Source: Amblyomma americanum (lineage: Eukaryota; Arthropoda; Arachnida; Ixodida; Ixodidae). From it: DNA of 64,000 nt. The notes under the pieces were generated by a model, which was given only the letters and a program-made list of their open reading frames with translations, searched no databases and was not told the DNA's origin. Location of the stretch: positions 160,732,624 to 160,796,623 of the forward strand of contig NC_135498.1 in NCBI RefSeq assembly GCF_052857255.1, read 5' to 3'. The stretch's first letter is position 1. Each line of letters begins with the position of its first letter. Position numbers and translations under genes: made by a program. Of this stretch, positions 46,623 through 57,160 are shown piece by piece.

Positions 46623-46795
46623 CACGCTTCTACGAGGTTTGCCGCTCCACGCATCCGTTTCACCGTACGTAGCAGAGCGGTTTGTCTAAAGGGCAAGGCG
46701 TCGCGCCGAACAAGTGATGGCGTTCCGTGGACACCCTGGCAGTGCTGCAACACGCTGTCGCGTTTCTCTTACAGGCGAAGCTTAAGCGTCCTGCA

Positions 46796-49011
46796 ATTCT
46801 TTCATGGCCTTGTGTTGTAAGCACCAGATCAGTTATATCGTTGAAAATCATCACACCTAATTTAGGTGCGCTAATGCTGAAAGCTAGAGTGTCTCCTTCG
46901 TCTCCACAGCAAGTAACCAGAGTTTGCAAATCCTCCTGGCTATCTGTCAACAGTGCAATATCATCCGCATACATTAAACCCGTTAGTCATTGCTCAACAA
47001 CTTTTCCGCCTAATGTGTACGACAGATCATAATCTAGATTGTTTCCTTGTAGCGTTCTTTCCATACTTATCATATAAAGCATGAACAGCAGCGGGGATAG
47101 AGGACAATCTTGCCTTAATCTTTTGTGCACCTCGACAGTGTCGTACTCTTTCTTCATTCCTTCCCCTGTTCAGCTTTATTTTCTCGATATATTTCCTGTA
47201 GAAAATCAATTACCCTGTGACTGATACTTTCATCTTTTAATATGTTCCACAGGAGTTCCCTGTTCATGTTGTCGTATGCACCGCTTATGTCCAGGAAGGC
47301 TGAATAGAGAAGTGTGTTTTCCGCCGTAGCTATTTCTATGCACTGGGTAAGCACGAACAGGCTATCATCTAAGCGCCTACCCCATCTGAACCTGTTCTGA
47401 AGTTCTCCGGGTATCCTATTAATTTGCACGTATGACGCATTTCTTTAATTTCACCGCCTGCATCGCCAGCCTGTATTTAACTGATGTTATCGTAATCGGT
47501 AGGAAGGATTTTATGTTCGTCTTATCGCCTTTCTCTTTATAAATCAAATTCAGTTTACTCTGTTTTCAGCTGTTCGGAATTTGCTTATTTGTTATGACGG
47601 CCTTCAATGTTTTTATCAGCGTTTCCATGCCTCTTTTGCCAAGTACATTAATCAACTAAAATGAAATTTCATCTATCCCTGCGGACGTGCATTTTGGAAT
47701 ATTTGCTTTTACCTTTTTCCGGTTAAAACTGGTCAATTCTCGGCTGTTTTCTATTGTGCTGTCCTGTGTTGCTCCCACCACATTTGGGGAGATTACCCTA
47801 TCGGCTTTCCTAAATTACTCGGCTATAACTGATGCAATGTAGTTCACAGCGTCGTCTCCCTCTAAACATTTTCCCTCAGCATCTTGTATCTGTTCCTGCT
47901 TTTTTTAGTTTTAACCGGCCAGCTTATATGGTTCCAGAATTTTCTTGGCCCTCCTAAAGTTGCATCGCGAACTTCAGCCAACCAGCTATCAGAGGACTGG
48001 TTTATTTGAGCCTGGACGAGGACCTGCGCTTTCTGTTTCCTTTGTCGATGCGATTCCATTTTTTCGCCTAATTCCACTTCAGATAATAGCACCCTCTTTG
48101 ATTCTCTGTGTTCCCTTGAAGACAACCATCGTTGTTCGATGCCTCCCTAATTTCCCTTTCCACCAATTTCGTGGCTTCCTCTTAGTTCTCCAGCGGTTTA
48201 CTCCTTTTACTTGTTTCATTTTTGTTCTAATGACTACTTCTAATTATAATCCGACTTTTCCATGGGGCGTTCCTGCGTTGCGATTAGCGCTATTTGTTCG
48301 TCATTTTGTTTTGCGTTCTATTTTTTACATCTCTGTATTTCTCGTTTGATCAGGGCTGCCAACTGTAGACTAATACGCTTATGATCACTTCCCAGGCTGT
48401 ACTTCCCCTCTTCGTCTATTTCCATTATTGAGAGCTTGCTATGCATCCCTATACAGTGCCTGTGTTGTACGTTCCTCTCTTCGTCCTGTGTTTGCGCTTT
48501 TCCCTTTCAACCTTGCGACATTAAGAAGTAGTCAGTGGTCGTCTGCCTATTACGGGATTCACACGTGACTTGTACCTCACACTTAGTTCCTTCATTTACA
48601 ATAACTAGGTTGTATCGCTCACAGAAGTTAGCATTAACTTCCCGTTACAATCTGTGTATCCACCTAGATCCTCGATGTGGCCATTCATGTCACCCAGCAG
48701 AATAATATCGGCAATGTCTCCAAACTGCTTTATATCGTCATTGAGACAGTTAACTAGATCCTTGTTTCCTTGCCTGCATTTGCCCCCTGTCCTTAAATAA
48801 ACTACCCCTAACCATTTCCTTTTACCGGCAAATGTACCTGATACCCAGACATGTCCTTTGAAAGTTGACTTTATTCTTTGCCAATTTGTTCCTTGATTTA
48901 TCAGCACACCTACCCGTCCTCCCTTCCTCTCCGTTGTTCTGTTGCTCCCTTCCCAGAAGTAGCCGTCAATAATCGGTGGATCTTCAAGATCCCAGATATA
49001 TGTCGTGCCGT
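46796..49011 (-). pseudogene. LINE-1 reverse transcriptase and endonuclease 3' part
   Basis: The minus frames contain the endonuclease end (RVGVLINQGTNWQRIKSTF, KRKWLGVVYLRTGGKCRQ, ILLGDMNGHIEDLGG with the catalytic-type GDxN), a linker (SWLAEVRDATLGGPRKFW), RT entry, GELQNRFRWGRRLDDSLFVL, AFLDISGAYDNMNRELLWN, and MYADDIALLTDSQEDLQTLV. The catalytic YADD is intact, but frames are broken between these blocks. The LRQGCPLSP region is degraded near 47100-47150. Confidence 0.88.
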
Positions 49012-49016
49012 AGCGC

Positions 49017-50046
49017 TGTCACAAAATTCGGCGCATCTTCGAAAAAACCGGCGCTGCGCATAAGCAATCGCGCCCGCGCGCGGTAAAATAAAACAAAAAA
49101 ATAACAGCGGGGAAGGAACTCCGGGGGTTGCGTGACTTTCCACTCAGCTCGCCAGAATGGCGCCCAAGTAAACATAGACACGCGCGGCGTCGATTTTTCT
49201 CGAGTGTCGGAGTTTTTGCTTGTTGTCGATGGAAAGGGGGTAACCTTGCGTGCGCCAAGGGATACCCTCCCCCCTTCGCTCCGGCGCCGATGACTCAGCG
49301 TGCCTTGAATTACCTAGATTGTTCTAGAAGGTGGTTTCCGCGCTCGACCAACGGGGTCGCGCGCCCGGCGCAAGAAGGAGTTTGTGGGGTTGAAGCTGCG
49401 TGTATGTGCGCGCCTGCCTTGGCGCGAAGAACGAACAGACGCGGCCTGCGCCTATAAAGGAGGGGCTGCAACCGCCGTCTGTTAGCCCGAGCCGCCGTGT
49501 AAGCTTCCGGGAAGCGCGCCCGCTCGACACCCGGGAGAACACCACTCGACCAGCCAAGGACGGACCAGCGAGGCAACCTGCGCCAGTCTGCGGATCGGCC
49601 CCGTCGTGCTCCTCAAGTCGTCGGACTGTCGCAGTGCCCCGTGATCAAATTGTGTTTTCATTATTTGACTCTCTCTTTGTTAGTGCACTTTAGGTGCAAA
49701 GATTTTGTTGAATGGCATCTCTCTCTGTTGCGACTTTGCATGAGTTGCATTGTATTTGTGAATCACTTTGTATATGCTGGTATGAGTGATTGTAAATTCC
49801 TTTGCATCGTCTCTTAGCTGTATAAACTTTTTGTTTTGTGAACTTTTGGCTCCGACCCATTCTCTGGCTTGCGGCCGGCGAAAGCTGGGCACCAAACGAC
49901 CAACCCCATCGTCACTTGGTAGCTGGTCTCCGGTAGCTGAGCTTGCCACGCTGAGTCGAGGGCATCTCCTCTGTGACCGAGACCGCTACCCCCACACGTT
50001 CTAAGGGTGTCTGGGAACGCACGCAAAAGTGCGCGAAGTGGTGACA
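49017..50046 (+). repeat. 5' LTR of the non-autonomous element (1030 bp)
   Basis: TGTCACAAAATTC ... GTGCGCGAAGTGGTGACA. Matches 51704-53030 except for the 300-base insertion there, point differences and a few small gaps. A TATA-like CCTATAAAGGAGG occurs at 49450. Confidence 0.92.
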
Positions 50047-50050
50047 TATT

Positions 50051-50068
50051 CTGGCGTCCACGACAGGA
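50051..50068 (+). promoter_or_regulatory. Primer-binding site
   Basis: TGGCGTCCACGACAGGAC begins five bases after the 5' LTR, the normal position for a tRNA primer site starting with TGG. The tRNA was not identified. Confidence 0.6.
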
Positions 50069-50183
50069 CGTTTGGGGCTTTGTGAGCTCAGGGAACGGAC
50101 AAAGAGTCGGAAGGAGTTTACGAAGAGGTCGTAAACGAGTGTTTAGCAGCAGAGCGATATTGTGAGGTGCCGCGCTGAAACGG

Positions 50184-50471
50184 TTGGAGAGGTTCACAGA
50201 GCAGAGGTTATGTGCTGCATCTGAAAAGTTCAGGCTCAGTATGAATCTCAAGGAGATAGCCGAGCTAGGCCTTCATGAAGGTCAGAAGGGAGCTGAACTA
50301 GTTCAGTGGGTGGACCAGAAATGGAAAGAGGTTCGATATGAAAGAGAGAGAAAAAGGCAGCGCGCTAGAGAAGCCGCCGAGAAAGAGACACAAAGGGAAC
50401 GAGAAGAAAGAGAGAGAGAATGGCAGAAGAGACGAGAAGAAGCAAAGCTCGCCCTAGAGCGAGAAAGGTAA
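50184..50471 (+). CDS. gag-like protein N-terminus, 95 aa
   Basis: An open frame starting MERFTEQRLCAASEKFR, with a short helical domain (LKEIAELGLHEGQKGAELVQ) followed by a highly charged coiled-coil (residues ~48-95, Arg/Glu/Lys repeats). Related tick LTR elements begin their gag with a comparable helix plus coiled coil. The frame stops at 50471, yet a similar style of charged sequence continues in other frames (50573-50893 and 51034-51543), so gag is probably broken. No capsid core or CCHC knuckle is visible. Confidence 0.6.
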   Translation: MERFTEQRLCAASEKFRLSMNLKEIAELGLHEGQKGAELVQWVDQKWKEVRYERERKRQRAREAAEKETQREREEREREWQKRREEAKLALERER

Positions 50472-50572
50472 TTTCAAAGAGAGTATGAAATTCTTGCGAG
50501 GAAGCTTGCTAAGGTTCGGCGCTTTAACAACGTCAGGGAGCCAGTGGTGCTTACCCCCGGAGAGGCCTGTGG

Positions 50573-51543
50573 ATGACTAACCTGTCTGAGATGTCAGCAA
50601 GCACGGAAGAAGTTGTAACGAGCGCCACTAGTGATGGTTTGTTCCAGGAACAGCCAGTTCCTGCAACTGAAATTAGAGAGAGTGAAGACCAGACCAGATT
50701 GTCGCTTTCTGAGGAAAGTGAGATTGCAGCTGACAACGAGGAACTAGGCAGGGAGCAGCTGGTCAACCTGACACCTCAGTCAGAGGGCACCTCAGGGCAG
50801 TCGGCTGAAAATGGGGAAGGAGGAGCTTCACCGAGAATTAAGATTGCTGCACGCCTGAGAGTTCCAGTAGTGAGCGTGAGGAAGAGCAGTTAAATGACAA
50901 AGAGCGCAAAAGCTCCTACGTCACTACAGTTTAGGACACCACTCTCAGTGAAAACCCGGAAACGGTTTCAAGTGAACCCTCTACAAGAGAGTAGGCGTTT
51001 CCCTCTGGGGAAGGCGAAAGGGCAGTACAAGCAATGAAGCACGACTGCACTGAAACAGACGAGCCCAAGAACGAATCACCAGAAGCTGAATTGAAAACAA
51101 AGGAGAATGCGTCTCCAACCTCTGGTGAGCCGTGCCCTCAGCACACTACACGAGGCAAGGTCGGAAAAAGAATCAAGCTGAAAACAACTGAGTCGGGTGC
51201 ATGCAAGGTGCACGAACATCACAGCAAAATGAAAAAGAAGCTGCGACGAACGAGCCCAACTTTCAGAAGCGACTCAGTGTGGAACCGGAAGCAGAGCCAG
51301 AATCGCGTCCGGAAGAGGAAACTCTGCAGAAAGAGGAAAACGAGCAGAATGCGCATGAGGAAGAAAATCCAGAGTCGAGTTAGAAAGCGAGCTGCAAACG
51401 CTTCCGCAATCTCGAGCGGGGCAAGTTTATCCCGAACCGACTCCATACGCCGAGTGTGGAAATATAGGCGCAAGAATGCCTTGAACTTGTGTGCTTCCTC
51501 TTTGTGTGGTGCTAATTTATTGCCGAGTTGCGGCGTGTATTGA
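50573..51543 (+). pseudogene. Degenerate Glu/Ser-rich interior of the non-autonomous element
   Basis: Two plus frames (106 and 169 codons) with acidic, low-complexity composition (LSEMSASTEEVVTSATSDG, EPKNESPEAELKTKENASP) and basic runs near the end. No protease, RT, RNase H or integrase motif was found in any frame. This marks where pol would be in an autonomous relative. Confidence 0.55.
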
Positions 51544-51703
51544 AGTGAATCTTGATGGTTTTCAAGTGTTGTGTGCGTGCAGACATCATTGTATTGAATG
51601 TATATATTCTGGCATTCGCCATACAGATTGTGAGCGCAAGCATGTACGCACGAATTTAGTGTTTTGTGAATATTGTTGAACAATATTCTTAAAGGAAGGT
51701 GCA

Positions 51704-53030
51704 GTCACAATATTATGCACATCTTCGAAAAAACCGGCGCTGCGCGTAAGCAATCACGCTCGCGCGCGGTAAAAAAAACAAGAAAAAAACAGCGGGGAAG
51801 GAACCCCGGGGGTTGCGTGACTTTCCACTCAGCTCGCCGGAGTGGCGCCAAAGTAAACATATACACGCGCAGCGTCGATTTTTCTCGAATGTTGTAGAAG
51901 TATTTGCTTGTTGTCGATGGAAAGGGGGTAACCTTGCGTGCGCCAAGGATACCCTCCCCCTTCGCTCCGGCGCCGACGATGACTCAGCGTGCCGCGAATG
52001 ACCTAGATTGTTCTAGTCGACCAATGGGGTCGCGCGCCCGGCGCAAGAAGGAGAAGGAGTTTGTGGGGTTGAAGCTGCGTGTATGTGCTCGTCTGCCTTG
52101 GCGCGAAGAACAAACATACGCGGCCTGCGCCTATAAATGAGGTGCTGCAACCGCCGTCTGTTAGCAAGGAGCGCGAATGTTCGGACCCCGTAGAGTATCT
52201 GTTACGGGTCCAATTGGACTTATTTTTGGAAATGTGGCGGGGAGTTTGAAGGATGCTTCACTTCCGCCACCGGTTGGCCCGGTATTGCACTGCCTCCGGG
52301 ATCGGCCTTGTCTTTAGCATGTCTTTACTATCCTGTCTTTCTATCCCATCTTTCAACTCTTTTTCTATCTGCACGTGGTAGCGATTGTGGCTCGGCTTGA
52401 GCCAGTGAGCAGGCCTGAGCACTTTCTTTTTCTTTCTTCCTGGAAACAACATACAGACAGACAGACGTCTGTTAGCCAGAGTCGCCGTGTAAGCTTCCGA
52501 GAAGCGCGCCCGCTCGACTCCCGGGAGAACACCACTCGACCAGCCATGGACGGACCAGCGAGGCAACCTGCGCCAGTCTGCGGATCGGCCCGGTCGTGCT
52601 CCTCAAGCCGTCGGACTGTCGCAGTGCCCGGTGAACAAATTATGTTTTCATTATTTGTCTCTCTCTGTGTTAGTGCACTTTAGGTGCAAAGATTTTGTTG
52701 AATTGTATCTCTCTCTGTTGCGACTTTGCATGAGTGGCATTGTATTTGTGAATCACTTTGTATATGCTGGTATGAGTGATTGTAAATTCCTTTGCATCGT
52801 CTCTTAGCTGTATAAACTTTGTTTTGTGAACTTTTGGCTCCGACCCATTCTCTGGCTTGCGACCGGCGAAAACTGGGCACCAAACGACCAACCCCATTGT
52901 CACTTGGTAGCTGGTCTCCGGCTGAGCTTGCCACGCTTAGTAGAGGGCACCTCCTCTGTGACCGAGACCGCTACCCCACAAGCTCTAAGGGTGTCTGGGA
53001 ACGCACGCAAAAGTGCGCGAAGTGGTGACA
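51704..53030 (+). repeat. 3' LTR of the non-autonomous element (1327 bp with insertion)
   Basis: Same ends as the 5' LTR. About 300 bases longer because of the insertion at 52166-52465. Confidence 0.92.
52166..52465 (+). mobile_element. 300-bp LINE 3'-end insertion within the 3' LTR
   Basis: Absent from the 5' LTR. It is flanked by an exact 11-bp duplication CGTCTGTTAGC (52155-52165 and 52466-52476) and ends in (ACAG)n. The sequence (CTTTCAACTCTTTTTCTATC, GCTCGGCTTGAGCCAGTGAG) resembles the 3' UTR of tick I-clade LINEs. It is therefore a severely 5'-truncated retroposition that postdates the LTR element. Confidence 0.88.
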
Positions 53031-53131
53031 AGCGCATACACCTATATACTTCTTCGTCCTTTAACTGATTTTCTATTTCTAACCATTTCGCTCTTTCTAA
53101 CGCCTTGCATGTTTATGTACCTGATCCTGAT
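53031..53131 (-). pseudogene. LINE-1 endonuclease N-terminal piece
   Basis: The minus frame (AKWLEIENQLKDEEVYR) ends at the LTR insertion site and continues in phase at 49011 with IWDLEDPPIIDGYFWEGS once one AGCGC is counted. It marks the present 5' end of LINE-1, adjoining the 3' tail of LINE-2. Confidence 0.82.
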
Positions 53132-53509
53132 CCATTTGGATGGATGGAAGGTAGGAGCGTCCCCTTTGAAACGGGGCAGTGGTAGTTGCCACCATGCTCA
53201 GTTTTTTCTTTTATTTTCGTTTAACTCTGCGGCAAGTTTTTAAGAAAATTCGCCATTTTCTTTAAAGTACGTGTTCCTACACTTTGAAAGTTATGTCACC
53301 TCTCTGCTTTTGATCCTACAATCCTCCAATCGCTTTTTGCTAATTCCCCTCGCAGACTTATTTACATGACTATTGTTATCTCTAAACCCTCAGGCCTCAG
53401 GAAGAGTGACTGTCCCTGCATCAACATTTTTTTTATTCGAGAAGTGTGCCATGAGGCATAAGTTGAGAAAGGAAGGGGGGGGGGGGGAAGGAATGCACGG
53501 GATTGAAAG

Positions 53510-54172
53510 TTAAAAGGAGTGAAGAACCGTTGCGCTGAGGCCTGCATCGACATCGGGATGGATACCATCACATTTTAGAATGAGGTGGTCTATTGTTTCT
53601 ACCGATTCACCACACACAGCACACGTGTCATCTTCTTCGTTAAATATATTTTTGTAGATGCGCGTTCTAAGACACACTGACCTAGTTTCAGAGGAGGGCA
53701 CTGCTTCTTGTGTTATCATAAAACGTTTCCTTCCTTATCTGCCTTTTCCAACCTTGATATAGTTCTACACTATGCTTCTTTTTCATTGACTATATCCATT
53801 TTTTACCTTCGACGTTTTTAACCTCCCGTTTAATGCTCTTTCTCCTTCCTCGTCTCTGGCAAACTCACTGGCCAGCTTTCTAGTTCGTTTCCGCCACTGT
53901 GTGTCAACGCTCTTTCTGTACAGGTATATAAATACCTTAGCTGCCCACCTGTTGTCCAATTTCCTCAGGCATTCTTCGTATAGTACGTTACTCTGAGCTT
54001 CCCGTGCTTCGAACGTTGCCCAGCCCATATCCCCCTGTACTGCCTCGTTTGTGGTTTTCCCGTGGGCATCTAGTGCTAATCTTCCAACAGTTCTCTGATT
54101 TACTTCTAATCGCGACTGAACTTCAGCCCTTAAGGATAGAACCGCATTCCGGAAAGTAAGGCCCGGCACCAT
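53510..54172 (-). pseudogene. LINE-2 C-terminal region and finger
   Basis: Encodes VPGLTFRNAVLSLRAEVQSR, HGKTTNEAVQGDMGWATFEAR, then RKSVDTQWRKRTRKLASEF and finally the finger CAVCGESVETIDHLILKCDG. Better preserved than LINE-1. A low-complexity insertion containing the G run disrupts the last codons (53424-53540). Confidence 0.88.
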
Positions 54173-54181
54173 TATTCCTTT

Positions 54182-54820
54182 TCAAATACCTCTGAGGACT
54201 TCATACTTGTTGTACCCCCACAATGTCTTATGTTTCATTATCCCGGCATCTCTTCGCCCTTTTGCTATGAGAGACTGTTCGTGCTTTTCCGTGTACATAT
54301 GCCCTTTGTTTACCCATACCCCGAGATATTTGTATTCGGCCACTCGGTGTACTTCATGGCCTTCTATTGCAAGCTCCTGATCAGTTGTACCGTTGAAAAC
54401 CATCACACCTGACTTAGTTCGGCTAAAACTGAAGCCTAGACTGTCTCCTTCGTCTCCACAGCAATACACCAAAGTTTGCAAATCTTCCTGGCTATCTGCT
54501 AACAGTACAATATCGTCCGCATACATTAAACCCGGTAGTCGTTGCTCAACAACCTTTCCGCCTAATGTGTACGACAGATCACAACCTAGATTGCTTCCTT
54601 GTAGCGTTCTTTCCATACTTATAATATAAAGCATGAACAGCAGCGGAGATAGAGGGCAACCTTGCCTTAATCCTTTGTGTACCGGGACAGTTTTTGTACT
54701 CTTAATTCCTTCCCATGTTATTTCAACTTCATTTTCTCGATATATTTCCTGTAGAAAATTAGTTATCCCATGACCGACACCTTCACCTTTCAATATGTTC
54801 CACAGGAGTTCCCTGTTCAC
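54182..54820 (-). pseudogene. LINE-2 reverse transcriptase palm and thumb
   Basis: 212 open codons: NRELLWNILKGEGVGHG, then the RT block HKGLRQGCPLSPLLFMLYI, the catalytic LMYADDIVLLADSQEDLQT, and EYKYLGVWVNKGHMYTEKHE. The frame begins right at the P-element insertion and continues upstream (in minus sense) at 57161-57480. Confidence 0.92.
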
Positions 54821-55303
54821 GTTGTCGTATGCACCGCTTATGTCCAGGTATAGTGTACTAGAATTAGGAGTAGTGGGGCGAGTGAAGGTCCGCGCCAGCG
54901 GAGCGCGTGAAGCAGGCGGCGCCGAAATCTCGGGCCGCCGCGCGGCGGCGCTGCTGCGCCTTTCACTTGGCAGCCCCCTCGCACTCCGGAGCTCGCTGCG
55001 ATAGGCGCCGGCTTGTTACACGGGGAGCGTGCTCTGCCTTGGAGTGTATTTTCAGTGTGTCATGCTCTGTTATGTTGTTTAACATAGGTGTGACTTTCTC
55101 CAGGGAGCAGGTAGGGGCCATCCACTGACCGTACGAGAAACGGAACACTTTGCGCGGCAATCTTAGCACGTGCACTCATCTACGTAGGGCACGCGCGCTG
55201 GTTTCAACAAGATCGTCGTGGGCAAGCGTTTTTCCTCCGTACGTTAATTCATGTGCGTGTTGATTTCATCTATGCTGCGCTGTGCAGCCCATGATATTAC
55301 GAG

Positions 55304-55582
55304 ATGAGCAAACCTCGGCGGAGGAACTATTGTTTTGCTCCTGGATGTAGGACCGGCTACAGTGGAGTGAAGGATGCTCCGAAGTTGTCATTATTCGGGG
55401 TTCCTGAAGACGAAGCAAGGCGCCGCACATGGCAGCGCAACTTGCACCGTGCGGACAAGCCCCTGGACTCACTGAAGCGCATACAGATCCCAACTGTTTT
55501 AGAAAATGAGGGTTTCGTACGCCTTCCAACTTTTTGGGACAAACGTCCTGAGAGGAATGGCATTTTACAAGAAAGATATTGA
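55304..55582 (+). pseudogene. THAP zinc-finger exon of the P-element transposase (truncated)
   Basis: A 92-codon frame starting MSKPRRRNYCFAPGC. It has the first C-x4-C pair of a C2CH THAP finger (C10, C15), the conserved FxxP (FGVP at 31-34) and W43 in RRRTWQRNLHR. The second half of the finger (C-x2-H and the following AVPTxF-like box) is absent: after KPLDSLKR the sequence switches to the catalytic-region frame. A ctgttttag acceptor-like site at about 55495-55503 suggests that a deletion fused the exon to the end of an intron. DNA binding should be lost. Confidence 0.85.
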
Positions 55583-56747
55583 AAGGAAATGCGGCTCCAT
55601 CGAAGCTACGCAAGAATTCTTCACGTAAGATATACTATCCATGAATTACTGATTGGTCAGTCGGCATTAGCCTTGCATACAACGTTTGATTTGTGTTTCT
55701 TTTTGTCTTCTTTTCAGGAAGATAAACAAATTGATAACGGCCATGACGTCAAGGTTTCCCGCCGAAGCACTCAGGCCAGCATCTCCAACAGCTGCCATTC
55801 TTGTGGACTTTCTGGACTATCTTGACAAGTGGGAAGCTGGCACCTCTGGAAAACAAGGATTTCTAAGCGATTCCACAGCGACTGGACTTAGAGTTACCCT
55901 TGCTAGCACGCTATCATTGCTGCAGTACTTGACAGAGACGCTTCGATTTAAGTACCTAATGACTTCGCGTTTGAGCACAGACACTGTGGAGCACTTGTTC
56001 GGAATAATCCGGCAGTCCAGTGGATGCAATTCCCATCCTTCTCCAGAGCAGTTCCTCATCACTGTGAACTGCCTATCATTTTATAGCCTTGCTCGAAGCG
56101 TTGACGGGGCCAACGCCACTCCAGAAGCGATAAGTGCCCTCCTGAACGTAAGTGACAAGGACAAAACTATAACCCCAAAGACAGTCGATGAGCTTCTTGC
56201 CCAAGGTAAACTAGACCAGGCTGAGACTTCTCTCGTTAAGGTGCCACCTGCAAATGACCAACACTTGCCATTAGTGGTCGAAAAGAGTTACTCAAGACTT
56301 ATTTATTATATGGCAGGGTACGTGGCCAGAAAATGTGTCTTGAAACTTAACTGTGCGTCTTGCAAAGACATTCTTCTCGTGGAACCAAATGAGGCAGCAG
56401 TGCACCATCTCCCATCCGAGTATACAAAACATTGTGACTGGGGTGGACTTTTATACCCCTCGAAAAATTTGTACTGCTTCGTCGCTGAATTGGAAAATTT
56501 ATTTACAGAATGCTTCAGCACCGGAGAATTGCACGCCAACAGCATCTCCGACGTGATATCGCTTGTGAGGCAAACATTCATTCATTCTAATGCTGTTGGG
56601 TGCAGTGTACACAAGGAAGAGATCAGCATGAAGGTGGTCTCTTTCTATGTCCTTACGCGCTTGCACTTTCTCGTCAAAGGACTGAACAGCGAAAATAGCG
56701 CAAAGCGAAAAAGAGCCAAACTTGCTAAGCTGAGCAGGAGTGTGTAA
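55506..56747 (+). pseudogene. P-element transposase C-terminal part, two exons with a 93-base intron
   Basis: From about 55506 a frame (MRVSYAFQLFGTNVLRGM, FYKKDIERKCGSIEATQEFF) ends at AC|GTAAGA (55624/55625). It resumes after TTTTCAG at 55718 as KINKLITAMTSRFPAEALRP, in phase. The second exon runs to TAA at 56747 and has the helical and RNase H-like end of P transposases: GLRVTLASTLSLLQYL, the catalytic acidic region DTVEHLFGIIRQSSGCNSHP, then YYMAGYVARKCV and a C-terminal Cys/His-bearing tail. The N-terminal part of the RNase H fold and most of the GTP-binding insertion are missing, so it is inactive. Confidence 0.88.
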
Positions 56748-56799
56748 AATTCACGGCAGTCAGTTACACCAATGCAGCTTTGCGTTTTCTTGGAAATAT

Positions 56800-56830
56800 T
56801 TGGGAATTATTGCAAATAAAGCCATTTTGT
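56800..56830 (+). terminator. Polyadenylation signal of the P element
   Basis: GCAAATAAAGCC at 56812-56823 lies about 65 bases after the transposase stop. Confidence 0.55.
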
Positions 56831-57160
56831 ATATATTTCCAGTGCAATGAGACTTTTCACATGCCTATGTGAGCTACAGTGAACGCACGCCAGCCATACG
56901 TCACACGGAACGTTTATGACTTTACAAGAGATGACTATCTGCCTTTCTTCCATAAATGTCTGATGTAAGATTAAACCTCGCAGAGCCCGAATAACTTCAG
57001 GAGCATACCTGCCTGATCACCAGCTACTCGCCGAGCTGCTGCGAGCGAGCGCGCGCTTGCCAGGTGAAGGGAGCGGCAGCGCCATCTGTCGGTGTCGGCG
57101 CAAGCAGCTTCAGCCCGCCGCCTTCCCTCGACCCACTACTCCTGATTCTAGTACACTATA

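Larger units (their letters stand above)
45479..46795 (-). mobile_element. Composite repeat, copy 1, inserted in LINE-1 RT
   Basis: Starts (minus sense) GCAGGACGCTTAAGCTTCGC and ends CTCCTTAACGTTATCGCGTTAA near 45500. The same ends bound the copy at 58628-59455. Comparison with LINE-2 (54340-54380) shows LINE sequence resuming at CATGGCCTT on the other side. The centre has degenerate tandem ~85-base units resembling the SINE-A 3' tail (AAGGAAAGG, CTGTCTCACAT, GGACACC, GCCGTAAGG) at 45580-45860, plus two SINE-A copies. Of unknown class, with no coding capacity. Confidence 0.7.
49017..53030 (+). mobile_element. Complete non-autonomous LTR retrotransposon inserted in LINE-1
   Basis: Two LTRs (49017-50046 and 51704-53030) flank a 1.66 kb interior without any pol. 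The 5-bp target duplication AGCGC is perfect (49012-49016 and 53031-53035). Joining the flanks restores a continuous LINE-1 endonuclease frame across the site, which proves the insertion. A primer-binding-like TGGCGTCCACGACAGGAC follows the 5' LTR, and a purine tract (TTAAAGGAAGG) precedes the 3' LTR. Mobilisation would need pol proteins in trans. This is a gag-only element of the LARD/TRIM type, larger than typical TRIMs. Confidence 0.92.
44412..53131 (-). mobile_element. LINE-1: APE-type non-LTR element, minus strand, twice interrupted
   Basis: In minus-strand order: endonuclease (53131-53031, then 49011-48600), linker, RT (47680-46800, then 45478-45300), C-terminal region with a CxxC-HxxxxC finger (44850-44640), 3' UTR and the simple-sequence tail. 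It is interrupted by a non-autonomous LTR element at 49017-53030 and by a composite SINE-bearing repeat at 45479-46795. Stops and frameshifts are frequent. It belongs to the same family as LINE-2 (53132-57695). The clade was not assigned; the combination of APE endonuclease, RT and terminal finger fits several. Confidence 0.85.
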
